Source: JAAZBW01 sp035647855
GTDB lineage: Bacteria > Actinomycetota > Actinomycetes > Actinomycetales > Actinomycetaceae
NCBI GenBank assembly: GCA_035647855.1
Contig: DASRMP010000055.1
Span: forward strand, 62,001-126,000
Direction of reading: 5' to 3'
Length of the DNA stretch: 64,000 nucleotides
In this document: piece after piece, positions 53,455 to 60,906 of the stretch
Numbering within the stretch: the stretch's first letter is position 1
Layout of the letters: each line of letters begins with the position of its first letter
Notes under the pieces: model-generated
Told to the model about the DNA's origin: nothing
The model's database searches: none
Seen by the model: the letters and a program-made list of their open reading frames with translations, nothing else
Made by a program: the position numbers and the translations under genes

Positions 53455-53889
53455 TCATTGGTGTGGGGTCTGCTTTTCTTTGGCCCATTGCTCGACTCGT
53501 TTGACGCTCTCCGCCTCGCTGAGGTCTTCAACACGAGTCATGATCGACCAACGCACTCCGAACGGGTCGCGGATTGAGGCGTAGCGGTCTCCCGAGACGA
53601 AGGTGCTGAGGGGCTCACGGATTATGGCGCCGGCACTCTCGGCCCGCTGAACGACGGCGTCGACGTCCGCACAGTACAGGCCGACTGAGTAGCAATCGCC
53701 GTCGCCTTGAGGCGCTGGCACGACACCGAATGCGGCGTTTGGTTCGCCGATCTGGAGTCGCCCATTGCCGAAGTCGAGCTCCGCGTCAATGACAACGCCA
53801 TCAACCTCCGTGACACTCACGATGCGGGCGCCAAGAACGGAGGCGTAGAACCTGACGGATCTGCTGCGGCCGGCCGCAGGCCACCGCAA
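53455..53889 (-). pseudogene. VOC family protein missing its first residues
   Basis: The open frame runs VRFYASVLGARIVSVTEVDG to DRYASIRDPFGVRWSIMTRV and the C-terminus EDLSEAE, the PhnB-like vicinal-oxygen-chelate pattern. The first ~20 residues of the domain are missing. The frame instead begins in another frame of the overlapping YciI gene, with only a TTG as possible start. Read as a gene truncated by a deletion that joined it to the YciI gene. Confidence 0.7.
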
Positions 53890-54184
53890 TCCTTCCGCCC
53901 CACATCCGCGCGGCCTCTTCGTCTACCACATCGATCATCGTCAGACCACCGATGAACTGCTCCGATGGGGCATACAGCCCTGTGCGGAACTCCAACGTGC
54001 CGCCTGTGCCATCCGCCGTGATGGCCGCATCTGGGTCCTCGTCTACGCCAGCGGCGAAGATCAACACCCCGGCATCCCGCATCTCATCCACGACCGCTTT
54101 CGCGAGCGGCCCACGGCGCGCGAACCACTCCTCGCTGTGATCGCCCACCCACTGCTGATTGAAATAGATGATGTACTGGCTCAT
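53801..54184 (-). CDS. YciI-like protein with altered C-terminus
   Basis: A 127-residue product. The first ~105 residues are a YCII-type ferredoxin-like domain: MSQYIIYFNQQWVGDHSEEW, EMRDAGVLIFAAGVDEDPDA, GLTMIDVVDEEAARMWGGRI, AVACGRPQQIRQ. The family normally ends shortly after ACGWPQEVR; here the frame goes on 20 residues (LRLRSWRPHRECHGG) into VOC coding sequence read in another frame. The domain core may still fold. Confidence 0.7.
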   Translation of the reverse strand: MSQYIIYFNQQWVGDHSEEWFARRGPLAKAVVDEMRDAGVLIFAAGVDEDPDAAITADGTGGTLEFRTGLYAPSEQFIGGLTMIDVVDEEAARMWGGRIAVACGRPQQIRQVLRLRSWRPHRECHGG

Positions 54185-54329
54185 CGTCGGCCCATTCTTC
54201 GCTGACGGGTGAATGACGTGTGGTCACCGGTGATCCCTGCGACGGTCGAGCTGTCGTCATTCATAAAACCCAAGCTATCGACGGTCTGGGAGTGGTGTCT
54301 TGAAGATTCGCGACCGGTCTGGAGGACGG

Positions 54330-54909
54330 ATGCCCCACGCAACGCACGGCCGAGGCATCCTCTATCCGTCGAGGCTCCCGACGTTCGAGCGTGTCGCAGC
54401 ACCCACCGAACTGGCCGACCGAAGCGAGGGACCTTCACCGCGCAGTCGTCGCTGCGATCGAAGATGGTGATGAGACAGATGCCGTCGCCCACGCTACTGC
54501 CGCCTATGTCGCGTGGGCCGGCTCTCGACTGCCACCGGCGACGGAACGAGGCTTGCTCGCGAACGCGATTGAAGAGTTGATCGCCACAGACCCAGGGATC
54601 GTGCGAATCGACCAAATAGCACAGCGGTTCAACATCACGCCTCGACATGTTCAGCGCCTGACCAAACGCTACGTCGGCCTGCCGCCTGCAGCGATCATTC
54701 GCCGATACCGTCTGCAAGAGGCCGCTGAACGACTGCGAGAGGATGGCTCGCTCACGATAGGCCAGGTCGCGGCCGAACTCGGCTACGCCGATCACGCGCA
54801 CCTCACTCGCGACTTTCGCCACGTGCTTGGCCTGGCTCCGGTCAACTACCGCCACGACTCGCGCTCTGATGTGGAGGGCTCGGACGGTAGCGGGCAGGCA
54901 TCTCGCTGA
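54330..54909 (+). pseudogene. AraC family regulator with internal deletion
   Basis: Begins at ATG 54330 after GGAGGA with MPHATHGRGILYPSRLPTFE then RVAAPTELAD, the DUF6597-type start of such regulators, but the frame soon ends. The AraC DNA-binding domain is in another frame (open from 54391 to 54909): IVRIDQIAQRFNITPRHVQR and AAELGYADHAHLTRDFRHVL. Roughly 120 residues of the effector domain are missing between them, so a deletion removed the middle and shifted the frame. The C-terminal 172-codon frame could still make a short DNA-binding protein. Confidence 0.7.
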
Positions 54910-54919
54910 CGCCGACGAA

Positions 54920-55591
54920 TCACCCCTTGCGGCCGCGCTCGAAGAACCACCAGACCGCTTGGGCAAGCAAGATCGTTGCCGCGCCCGCGGCGGTGACGGG
55001 GTGCCAAACGGCAGCCAACCCGCCGGGCATGCCGTACGCGGAAACGAGTGCAATGGCGATCACAACGGCGGTGAGCAGGATGCCGTGTGCCGCAATCGAC
55101 GCTCCCTCAGCCCGCCGACCTGCGGCCAAGAGCAGTTGACCGAATCGGAGCACGGCAATGCCGATCGCTGAGCCGATGGCGAAGGACACGACGCCTGCCG
55201 GGAGTGGCCATCGTTCAAGTGAGATGATGACGGAGCCGGCGATGACGAGCAAGGCGAGTGCATCGATCACTGCCCCGGCGACAAGGAGCGCGCCATTCTT
55301 GTTTTGGCTCTGCCGCTTTCGCGGAACGTAGTCCCACGCTCGCTTCTTGAGCTCGCGACTGGCGAAGAAGGCGATCAGGAATGTACTGATCGGTGCGATC
55401 AAGGATGCGAAGAGACTCCCTGTTGCGGCCCAGATCACGGCGCCGATTGCAACGATGACCGGGAGTGAGCGCAGTCGGGCGAACCACCACCCGCGCAGGT
55501 ACACGCGACGCGCCTCGGGCAGATCGGTCGGATGCAAGAGCTTCTTTCGTGCTGGATCGGGAAGCGTGACTTGTTCGTGCAGTTCGGTCAT
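54920..55591 (-). CDS. unknown multi-pass membrane protein
   Basis: About 223 residues, five or six transmembrane helices after a ~30-residue cytosolic N-terminus, with a loop ELKKRAWDYVPRKRQSQNKN between helices 2 and 3. ATG at 55591 has GGAG at normal spacing and overlaps the stop of the upstream HTH gene by 4 nt (ATGA). Operon partner of that HTH gene. No family recognised. Confidence 0.75.
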   Translation of the reverse strand: MTELHEQVTLPDPARKKLLHPTDLPEARRVYLRGWWFARLRSLPVIVAIGAVIWAATGSLFASLIAPISTFLIAFFASRELKKRAWDYVPRKRQSQNKNGALLVAGAVIDALALLVIAGSVIISLERWPLPAGVVSFAIGSAIGIAVLRFGQLLLAAGRRAEGASIAAHGILLTAVVIAIALVSAYGMPGGLAAVWHPVTAAGAATILLAQAVWWFFERGRKG

Positions 55592-56055
55592 TGTTGTCTC
55601 CATGGTGTGGTTTCGAGGTACTTGCGATCGTGAGTGGACTTCGCGATGTCATAGACCTTCTGGCGCGAGACGCCGAGCGCGCTCGCTACGGTGACTGCGC
55701 TGAAGTCGTCGAGGAGTGCATCAACACTGCGAGACCGGACGCTGGCCGCTCGTGAGACGAGGTGCGACATGAGGGCACTTACTTCGGCTGCGATGAGTGC
55801 CACGGCCTGGTCGCCGCCAAAGGCATCCGTCCACCCCTCCCCGTCGCGTGCGGCGGTGTAGAGAGCGTCACCGCCGTCAGCGAGATGCTCCGCGACAACA
55901 CCCGGCGTGACCCCGGCGCGCTCAAATCGTTCGATCACTTCGTTGACGGTCGCGGCGTCATCAAACGACCGGTGTTTGAGTACCTCAAGCCACTCGTGCG
56001 CAGCAGCGAATGTCTCGCTGGCGACCGAAGTGTCACCCCGGGGTTTACGATCCAT
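55588..56055 (-). CDS. HTH regulator co-transcribed with a membrane protein
   Basis: A 155-residue helical protein; the C-terminal DDFSAVTVASALGVSRQKVY is a helix-turn-helix. The N-terminal two thirds (FAAAHEWLEVLKHRSFDDAA) are unassigned. Its promoter is strong and leaderless. Probably controls its own operon, in which it is coupled to a membrane protein; the signal is unknown. Confidence 0.75.
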   Translation of the reverse strand: MDRKPRGDTSVASETFAAAHEWLEVLKHRSFDDAATVNEVIERFERAGVTPGVVAEHLADGGDALYTAARDGEGWTDAFGGDQAVALIAAEVSALMSHLVSRAASVRSRSVDALLDDFSAVTVASALGVSRQKVYDIAKSTHDRKYLETTPWRQQ

Positions 56056-56061
56056 GCATCC

Positions 56062-56090
56062 ACTATCGCAACACAATAACTTCTCGTCAA
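56062..56090 (-). promoter_or_regulatory. promoter of the HTH/membrane operon
   Basis: On the minus strand TTGACG (56090-56085), 17-bp spacer, GATAGT (56067-56062), with the ATG 6 nt further. It is among the best -35/-10 pairs in the window, unusually AT-rich (AGAAGTTATTGTGTTGC spacer). Confidence 0.65.
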
Positions 56091-56234
56091 CCCCGGGGTG
56101 ACAGCAAAGTCGAGCTGGTATCTCGATCTCGCTACGATTGCCCGCATGCCTGCCCCACGCGCATTCTGCGGCCTGATGCTGGCTGGGGGGCGGGAGCGTG
56201 GGGCGTCTTCGGTGCACCTGTTTCGCGGAGGTCC

Positions 56235-56564
56235 GTGAGAACTGTCATCGGGCTGACCGCGCTCGCTCTCGCGCTCGCCTTGCTGCTCATCGTGCTGCTC
56301 ACCATCGGACGCCTGGTCTATCCAGTCTTCGGGCTACAGCTTTCCGGTGACTCGCTTGGACTCCTGGTGAGCGCCACCTACGGTGCCCTACACCTGGCGC
56401 TGTTAGGTTTCGCCGTTGCAGAGGCGACCGGCGCCGCCAAATGTGGAATGACTCATGGGATTAGAACCCCAATGGGTCACGAATCCTGTATCAGGGTTGA
56501 CGCAGCCGCAGCACTCCGCCTACTGCTCCTCCAGGACCATCACTCCATAGAATCAGGCTGGTAG
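56235..56564 (+). CDS. small membrane protein, possibly a fragment
   Basis: A 109-residue frame starting VRTVIGLTALALALALLLIV, with two or three hydrophobic helices in the first 70 residues (LGLLVSATYGALHLALLGFA). After about ATGAAKCG the sequence looks unpatterned, as if the true end were lost. GCGGAGG precedes the GTG. Unknown function. Confidence 0.4.
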   Translation: MRTVIGLTALALALALLLIVLLTIGRLVYPVFGLQLSGDSLGLLVSATYGALHLALLGFAVAEATGAAKCGMTHGIRTPMGHESCIRVDAAAALRLLLLQDHHSIESGW

Positions 56565-56585
56565 ACGAAACCCCTCGCCTCGAGG

Positions 56586-57362
56586 TCAAGGCTCCGTAAC
56601 GGCTTCGCCCTTCCGCGCGATCAGGCTCTCCACACCATCCAAGATCATGCGAAGCCCGAAGGCGTAGGTGCGGTTCGGGTCAACGGCTGAGTTGTACTCT
56701 TGGCCAGCGGCCAATCCGATTCTCGATGCGTTGGGGAACCGAGCGGGATCAACGAGGGCGGTGAGCACTGGGCCGGCCACGCTCCACCACTCCTGATCAC
56801 TACTGCCGGTTGTTCGGCTGGTTTCCGCGACAGCAGATGAAAGCCGCGCAGCGGCCTTGACGTGTTCCAGTACGAGCGTGAGAACCTGATCCGTCTCGAT
56901 GTCGTCAAGGCCGATCCCGACCAGTGGAGTGAGTTCGATGTCGTACTTCGCGGTAGTCCCCGGCCCGAGCGGCGGGCGGGCGGTGTCAAGATCGAGCAGC
57001 CAGCGGTGCTCAGACAGAAGTTGCCAATTGCGCTCCGCAACCGCTTCCACACCGGCTCGCCAGCCGGATTGTGGAGGACGACTCTGCGCGTCAGGGTATG
57101 CCTCGCCGTTGGCGTGATCGACCATGAGGTCGATCAGCTCAGCCTTGCTGGGGACATGGGCGTAGAGCGACATCGCGCTGACACCGAGCTGTTCAGCGAT
57201 CTTCCGCATAGATAGCCCATCAACACCGGACTCGCCAGCGACAGCGATCCCAGCGTCGATAATCGCATCGAGCGTGAGGCCAGAGCGTCCCGTCTTGACG
57301 TTGGTGCGCCACAGCAGCGCAAGGCTCTGCAACGGGTCACCGCTTCCGGTGCGCTCCACCAT
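56586..57362 (-). CDS. TetR family regulator
   Basis: A 258-residue repressor. N-terminal helix-turn-helix LSMRKIAEQLGVSAMSLYAH; the C-terminal ligand domain matches the TetR_C_1 (tetracycline-repressor-like) type with HRWLLDLDTARPPLGP. Divergent from drrAB-type ABC genes; a palindrome in the 88-nt gap is its likely operator. Controls a drug or lipid exporter (inference). Confidence 0.9.
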   Translation of the reverse strand: MVERTGSGDPLQSLALLWRTNVKTGRSGLTLDAIIDAGIAVAGESGVDGLSMRKIAEQLGVSAMSLYAHVPSKAELIDLMVDHANGEAYPDAQSRPPQSGWRAGVEAVAERNWQLLSEHRWLLDLDTARPPLGPGTTAKYDIELTPLVGIGLDDIETDQVLTLVLEHVKAAARLSSAVAETSRTTGSSDQEWWSVAGPVLTALVDPARFPNASRIGLAAGQEYNSAVDPNRTYAFGLRMILDGVESLIARKGEAVTEP

Positions 57363-57411
57363 CCTGTTTCCTCCCTCGAATCCTCGGGAATGACTGCACC
57401 CTACAGTACGT

Positions 57412-57432
57412 TACGCTGTACGATACGGCGTA
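57412..57432. promoter_or_regulatory. candidate TetR operator
   Basis: A 21-bp imperfect palindrome with half sites TACGCTGTA and TACGGCGTA, 16 of 21 positions symmetric, in the gap between the divergent TetR and ABC genes and just before the ABC gene's ribosome-binding site. Confidence 0.55.
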
Positions 57433-57450
57433 AACTTAGGAAGGTTCGGA

Positions 57451-58428
57451 GTGAGGGCAGTCATCGAGGCCGAGGGTGTCGGCAAGACGTACCGGACGAA
57501 AGCGGGTGAGGTCGGGCTGCGCGAGCTGAGCTTGGAGGTGGAGAAGGGGCAGGTGTTGGCGCTGCTGGGGCCGAACGGTGCCGGCAAGACCACCGCCGTG
57601 CGCGGCCTGTCAACGCTCCTGCGGTTCGATCGCGGTCGAGCGAGGGTCGCGGGCCACGATGTGCGGGCTGAGGCCACGCAGGTGCGTAGCCGGATCGCGC
57701 TGGTTGGTCAGTCGGCGGCCGTGGACGATCAGCTCGCCGCCAAACAGAATCTCATGCTGTTCGGCCGGCTCCGTGGCCTGAGTCGGGCGGACGCGGCGAA
57801 GCGATCTGGTGAGCTGATTCAGCAGTTCGGTCTTGCCGAAGCGCAAGATCGAGCGGTCGGCGGATTCTCAGGTGGGATGCGGCGCAAGCTCGACGTCGCC
57901 GCCAGCATGATCGTCCGCCCAGAGGTTCTGTTCGTTGACGAGCCGACAACAGGCCTGGACCCAGCAGCCCGTCGAGACTTGTGGCAAGCCCTCAGTATGC
58001 TTCTCAACGAGGGTACGACCGTCTTGCTGACCACACAGTACCTGGAGGAAGCCGACCAGCTCGCCGATCAGATCGTGCTGCTGTCGCGCGGCGTGGTCAT
58101 TGCTCAGGGCACCCCTGACGAACTCAAAGACGCCGTTGGGCCCTCGGTGATTCAGATCCGCTTCGACAGCGAGGCGGACGCGAGGACTGCACTGACAAGG
58201 CTCACGGCCGTTGATCCCGAAGCTGCGCTCAACGACGCCGGGATCGAGGTTTCCCTCCACGCGGTCGGCTCCGACGCCCTCGGGCGAAGTGTCCGCACTC
58301 TCACCGAGCTGGGGTTTTCGCCAAACGAGGTCACACTGCGCAAGCCCTCATTGGACGAGGTGTTCCTGACGCTCACTGGCGACACGCCCGAGTCCTCGAG
58401 TCCCGCCACGAACAAGGAGAACCGCTAA
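57451..58428 (+). CDS. DrrA-like ABC transporter ATP-binding protein
   Basis: A 325-residue ATPase. Walker A GPNGAGKTTAVRG, signature FSGGMRRKLDVA (instead of LSGGQ), Walker B VLFVDEPTTGLDP, switch His replaced: LLTTQYLEEADQL (Gln at the H-loop position is usual for this subfamily). The C-terminal DrrA extension RKPSLDEVFLTLTG is present. GTG follows AGGAAGG. Forms an exporter with the permease gene 2 nt downstream. Substrate unknown. Confidence 0.92.
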   Translation: MRAVIEAEGVGKTYRTKAGEVGLRELSLEVEKGQVLALLGPNGAGKTTAVRGLSTLLRFDRGRARVAGHDVRAEATQVRSRIALVGQSAAVDDQLAAKQNLMLFGRLRGLSRADAAKRSGELIQQFGLAEAQDRAVGGFSGGMRRKLDVAASMIVRPEVLFVDEPTTGLDPAARRDLWQALSMLLNEGTTVLLTTQYLEEADQLADQIVLLSRGVVIAQGTPDELKDAVGPSVIQIRFDSEADARTALTRLTAVDPEAALNDAGIEVSLHAVGSDALGRSVRTLTELGFSPNEVTLRKPSLDEVFLTLTGDTPESSSPATNKENR

Positions 58429-58430
58429 CC

Positions 58431-59252
58431 ATGACTTCGACCGTTCCCACGCAGGCGTCAGCCGTCACGCCACCCAGCCTTCTCGGCGCGGCCTGGATCA
58501 TCACATGCCGCGTGGTCGGGTCATGGCGATCCCAGATCGGCGTCATGGCGACGACCTGGCTGTTCCCGGTCTTCATTACGCTGCTGTTCCTCGGGCTGTT
58601 CGGAGGAGCGCTCGCCCTTCCGGCCGGAGTGAGCTACACCGACTTCCTGATCCCTGGGATGCTCGCCGTGACGATGCTCTTCGGGCTGGATGCGACCACT
58701 CTGACCGCCGCAGCCGACGCGGCACGCGGCGTCAATGATCGGTTCCGCTCCTTTCCGATCAACGCCGCCGCCATCGTGCTCGGGCGCTGCGTTGCCGACA
58801 TGATTAGTTCCCTCATCACGCTCACGTTCATGGTGGCGTTCGCGTTCCTGATCGGCTGGCGTCCCGACACCACGCCCGGCAATGCGCTCCTCGCACTCGT
58901 GCTCCTGCTGTTGCTCAGGTTCGCAATGCTGTGGATCGGGCTCCACATCGGGTACGGCGCCAAGTCCGTCGAGTCGGTCGCCTACGTGCAGATCCTGGTG
59001 TGGCCGATCGCGTTCTTCTCCAGTGTCTTCGTCAACCCCGCCACGATGCCTGCCTGGCTGGGCACGATCGCCGAGTTCAATCCCGTGTCTGCAACCGCGA
59101 CCGCTGTGCGCGATCTACTGGGTGCGGCAACCTGGCCGACACAGAGTTTCGCGGGTGAACACGCGCTGGTCTTGGCGATCGTCTGGCCACTACTCCTGAC
59201 CTCGATCTTCCTTCCCCTGGCGGCGAGACGGTTCCGGAGCGGTGGCCAGTGA
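58431..59252 (+). CDS. DrrB-like ABC-2 permease
   Basis: A 273-residue permease with six transmembrane helices and the ABC-2 motif in VEFNPVSATATAVRDLLG-like AEFNPVSATATAVRDLLGAA. GAGA precedes the ATG, 2 nt after the ATPase stop. The 3' end overlaps a following GTG by 4 nt (GTGA), suggesting that a third gene once was, or is, coupled. Confidence 0.9.
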   Translation: MTSTVPTQASAVTPPSLLGAAWIITCRVVGSWRSQIGVMATTWLFPVFITLLFLGLFGGALALPAGVSYTDFLIPGMLAVTMLFGLDATTLTAAADAARGVNDRFRSFPINAAAIVLGRCVADMISSLITLTFMVAFAFLIGWRPDTTPGNALLALVLLLLLRFAMLWIGLHIGYGAKSVESVAYVQILVWPIAFFSSVFVNPATMPAWLGTIAEFNPVSATATAVRDLLGAATWPTQSFAGEHALVLAIVWPLLLTSIFLPLAARRFRSGGQ

Positions 59253-59419
59253 ACCACGAAACCGCAATGCGGCAGATCAGCTCAGAGCGTTCTGCTGAAG
59301 TGGCGCTGTTGGCTCCGAACATCCTGTGCAGCTCGGAGCCGGGGGACACATCACGGTCACGTCGGTGTCGCTGGTCCCGGACTATGTGCTCGATCAGATG
59401 CGCTGGCAGTACTGACATC

Positions 59420-59836
59420 GTGGAGGCCGAGCACGGCGAACCGTTCGACGCGCTGTTCGACCTTGCGCTCCAAGCCGACGCGCTCGCCTACGACGAGCTG
59501 GTACAGGCGGGAGCGGGCGCTAAGACTGTTCTTGCTGGAAGTTTGAGCTTCCAACATTGGGTGGACCCCATCGACCACCACGGGAACAGACGACAGCGGG
59601 TCGAGCGGCTGACTTCCGCGTGGAATCAAAGGTCCGACGGCGGGGCCGAGCCTGCTGGCGAGCCTGATGACCCGCTGATCGGGGCGTCGGCGGAACCAAA
59701 GAAGCGACCTCGAACGCGACTCTCAGACAGCGAAGTGGACGCTATGCGAACAGCCCGCGGTCAGGGCGTGAGCGTGACCGCGCTGGCGCGTTGCTTCGGG
59801 GTTCACCGGGGCACGGTCTGGGCGAAGACACGGTGA
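59420..59836 (+). CDS. HTH_7-type DNA-binding protein, copy 1 (probable remnant)
   Basis: The C-terminal ~85 residues are PKKRPRTRLSDSEVDAMRTA and SVTALARCFGVHRGTVWAKT, a Hin-type helix-turn-helix. They match the gene at 60622 at both protein and DNA level. The N-terminal part (VEAEHGEPFDALFDLALQAD) is unrelated. The open frame continues back to a GTG at 59249 overlapping the permease stop, but codes for unpatterned sequence there; a short C-terminal fragment of another protein (VTSVSLVPDYVLDQMRWQY, ends 59416) lies in a third frame. Chimeric remnant is the likely reading. Confidence 0.5.
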   Translation: MEAEHGEPFDALFDLALQADALAYDELVQAGAGAKTVLAGSLSFQHWVDPIDHHGNRRQRVERLTSAWNQRSDGGAEPAGEPDDPLIGASAEPKKRPRTRLSDSEVDAMRTARGQGVSVTALARCFGVHRGTVWAKTR

Positions 59837-59880
59837 CGGGACGGCTTGGCAAGTTCCCTTGTGGCAAGCAAACTTGTGAA

Positions 59881-60114
59881 ATGGAGTCGGAGCCGATCAT
59901 CCTCGGCAGTGCCTACCGGCACGGCGTCACGGATGAAGCCATGCTCCATGCGCTCCGTTTCCCTGTCCGCCATTTCGTGCAAGACGACTCGATGACGATG
60001 TTCATCGGCCCCGATGAGACCGGCACCCTCGTGGAAGTCGGTGTGATCGAGTGACACGGTGTCATCGCCATCGCTCACGCCATACGCCCGGCCCGAACCA
60101 AGTATCTGAGGTGA
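59881..60114 (+). pseudogene. type II toxin-like gene with in-frame stop
   Basis: A 77-codon frame: IILGSAYRHGVTDEAMLHAL ... MFIGPDETGTLVEVGVIE, then TGA at 60052-60054, then HGVIAIAHAIRPARTKYLR and TGA. The pattern HGV-(12)-HAL, IGPD..G.LVEV, HA.R.ARTKYL is that of small toxin-family proteins usually paired with HTH antitoxins. The internal TGA removes the last 19 residues, including the conserved HA.RPARTKYL. The antitoxin-like gene follows after 6 nt. Confidence 0.65.
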
Positions 60115-60120
60115 GCCACC

Positions 60121-60390
60121 ATGACTCGACGCTCCATTGAAGACATCAAGGCCCGTGCTGACGAGTTCGCCGACGCTTTCGAGAACTACGACCCGAAGCC
60201 CGGCGACCAGGACGCACCGCTCCCGCCCACGATGGCGGTCAAGCTCGCCGCCTGGCGACGCGACACCGCCGAGAAAGAGCTTGCCGAAGCCGTGCGCGCG
60301 GCGCGCGAGCAACGACTCTCCTGGCGCGAGGTGGGCGAGGCGATCGGCACCAGCGGTGAAGCCGCCCGCCAACGCTACGCCAGTGCATGA
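60121..60390 (+). CDS. HTH antitoxin-like protein
   Basis: An 89-residue protein: MTRRSIEDIKARADEFADAF, an acidic middle, and a C-terminal helix-turn-helix RLSWREVGEAIGTSGEAARQ. Size and place (6 nt after the toxin frame, GAGG ribosome-binding site) suggest the antitoxin of the pair. Its stop overlaps an ATG of a methyltransferase stub (ATGA). Confidence 0.7.
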   Translation: MTRRSIEDIKARADEFADAFENYDPKPGDQDAPLPPTMAVKLAAWRRDTAEKELAEAVRAAREQRLSWREVGEAIGTSGEAARQRYASA

Positions 60391-60512
60391 GCGGCTACTG
60401 GAACCACAACACCGCTTTCCACACATGGATCATGCGCATCACCGCTCGTCGCGGCCATCGTGATCTGGCGGGGTCGCCCACTGCCAGCCCCGCTTACGGG
60501 ATCCGGCTCTGA
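60387..60512 (+). pseudogene. N-terminal stub of a SAM methyltransferase
   Basis: 41 codons: MSGYWNHNTAFHTWIMRITA RRGHRD, then unrelated sequence and a stop. The YWNHNTxxHxW start is typical of a class I SAM-dependent methyltransferase group, in which VLDVGCG follows at once; here the sequence diverges just before that motif. A truncated gene whose start is coupled to the antitoxin gene by ATGA. Confidence 0.55.
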
Positions 60513-60577
60513 AGCGGGCTATCGGCACCGATTCGCCAGATTCCGTGTCAAGTCCCGGTCTGGCGTCTACGAACAAG

Positions 60578-60608
60578 AAAGGATCCCGCTCGTCGAGCGG
60601 GATCCTTT
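60578..60608. repeat. 31-nt perfect palindrome
   Basis: AAAGGATCCCGCTCG and its exact complement around a single T. It may fold as a bidirectional hairpin terminator (A-run before, T-run after), ending transcription from the toxin-antitoxin side and starting 13 nt ahead of the copy-2 HTH gene. Confidence 0.75.
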
Positions 60609-60621
60609 GCGAGTGGACGCA

Positions 60622-60903
60622 ATGGAGCGTTGCGGGAACAGGCGACCACGCGTCGAGAGGCTGGTTTCCGGATGGAATCAAGTCATCCGCGAGGATGCCG
60701 ACACCGAGGGCGGGTCCGACGACCCTGTGATCGGTGCGTCTGCGGAACCAAGTAGACGACCTCGAACACGCCTCACGGAGAGCGAAGTGGACGCTATGCG
60801 AACAGCCCGCACCAACGGCATCAGCGTTACCGCGCTGGCGAAGCAGTTAGGCGTACACCGCGGCACTGTCTGGGCGAAGACGCGAACAGGCCGAGGCGAG
60901 TAG
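60622..60903 (+). CDS. HTH_7-type DNA-binding protein, copy 2
   Basis: A 93-residue frame from ATG 60622: MERCGNRRPRVERLVSGWNQ, acidic middle, then RRPRTRLTESEVDAMRTART and SVTALAKQLGVHRGTVWAKT, a Hin/resolvase-like helix-turn-helix. Related to 59577-59836 along its whole length (GNRRQRVERLTSAWNQ). It could be the surviving C-terminal domain of a resolvase or a small regulator; no catalytic serine-recombinase domain is present. Confidence 0.5.
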   Translation: MERCGNRRPRVERLVSGWNQVIREDADTEGGSDDPVIGASAEPSRRPRTRLTESEVDAMRTARTNGISVTALAKQLGVHRGTVWAKTRTGRGE

Positions 60904-60906
60904 CGT

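Noticed and set aside
54181..55053. A 290-residue minus-strand frame across the AraC remnant
   Set aside because: Cysteine- and Arg-rich shadow of the AraC coding strand without motifs or ribosome-binding site.
59249..59419. A third coupled gene after the permease, starting at the GTGA overlap
   Set aside because: The overlap is real but the encoded 57 residues (rich in Ser/Arg/Cys) look non-coding; kept only as part of the remnant discussion.
60052..60054. The internal TGA considered as a selenocysteine codon
   Set aside because: Toxins of this type are not selenoproteins and there is no obvious SECIS-like hairpin immediately downstream; a nonsense mutation is simpler.
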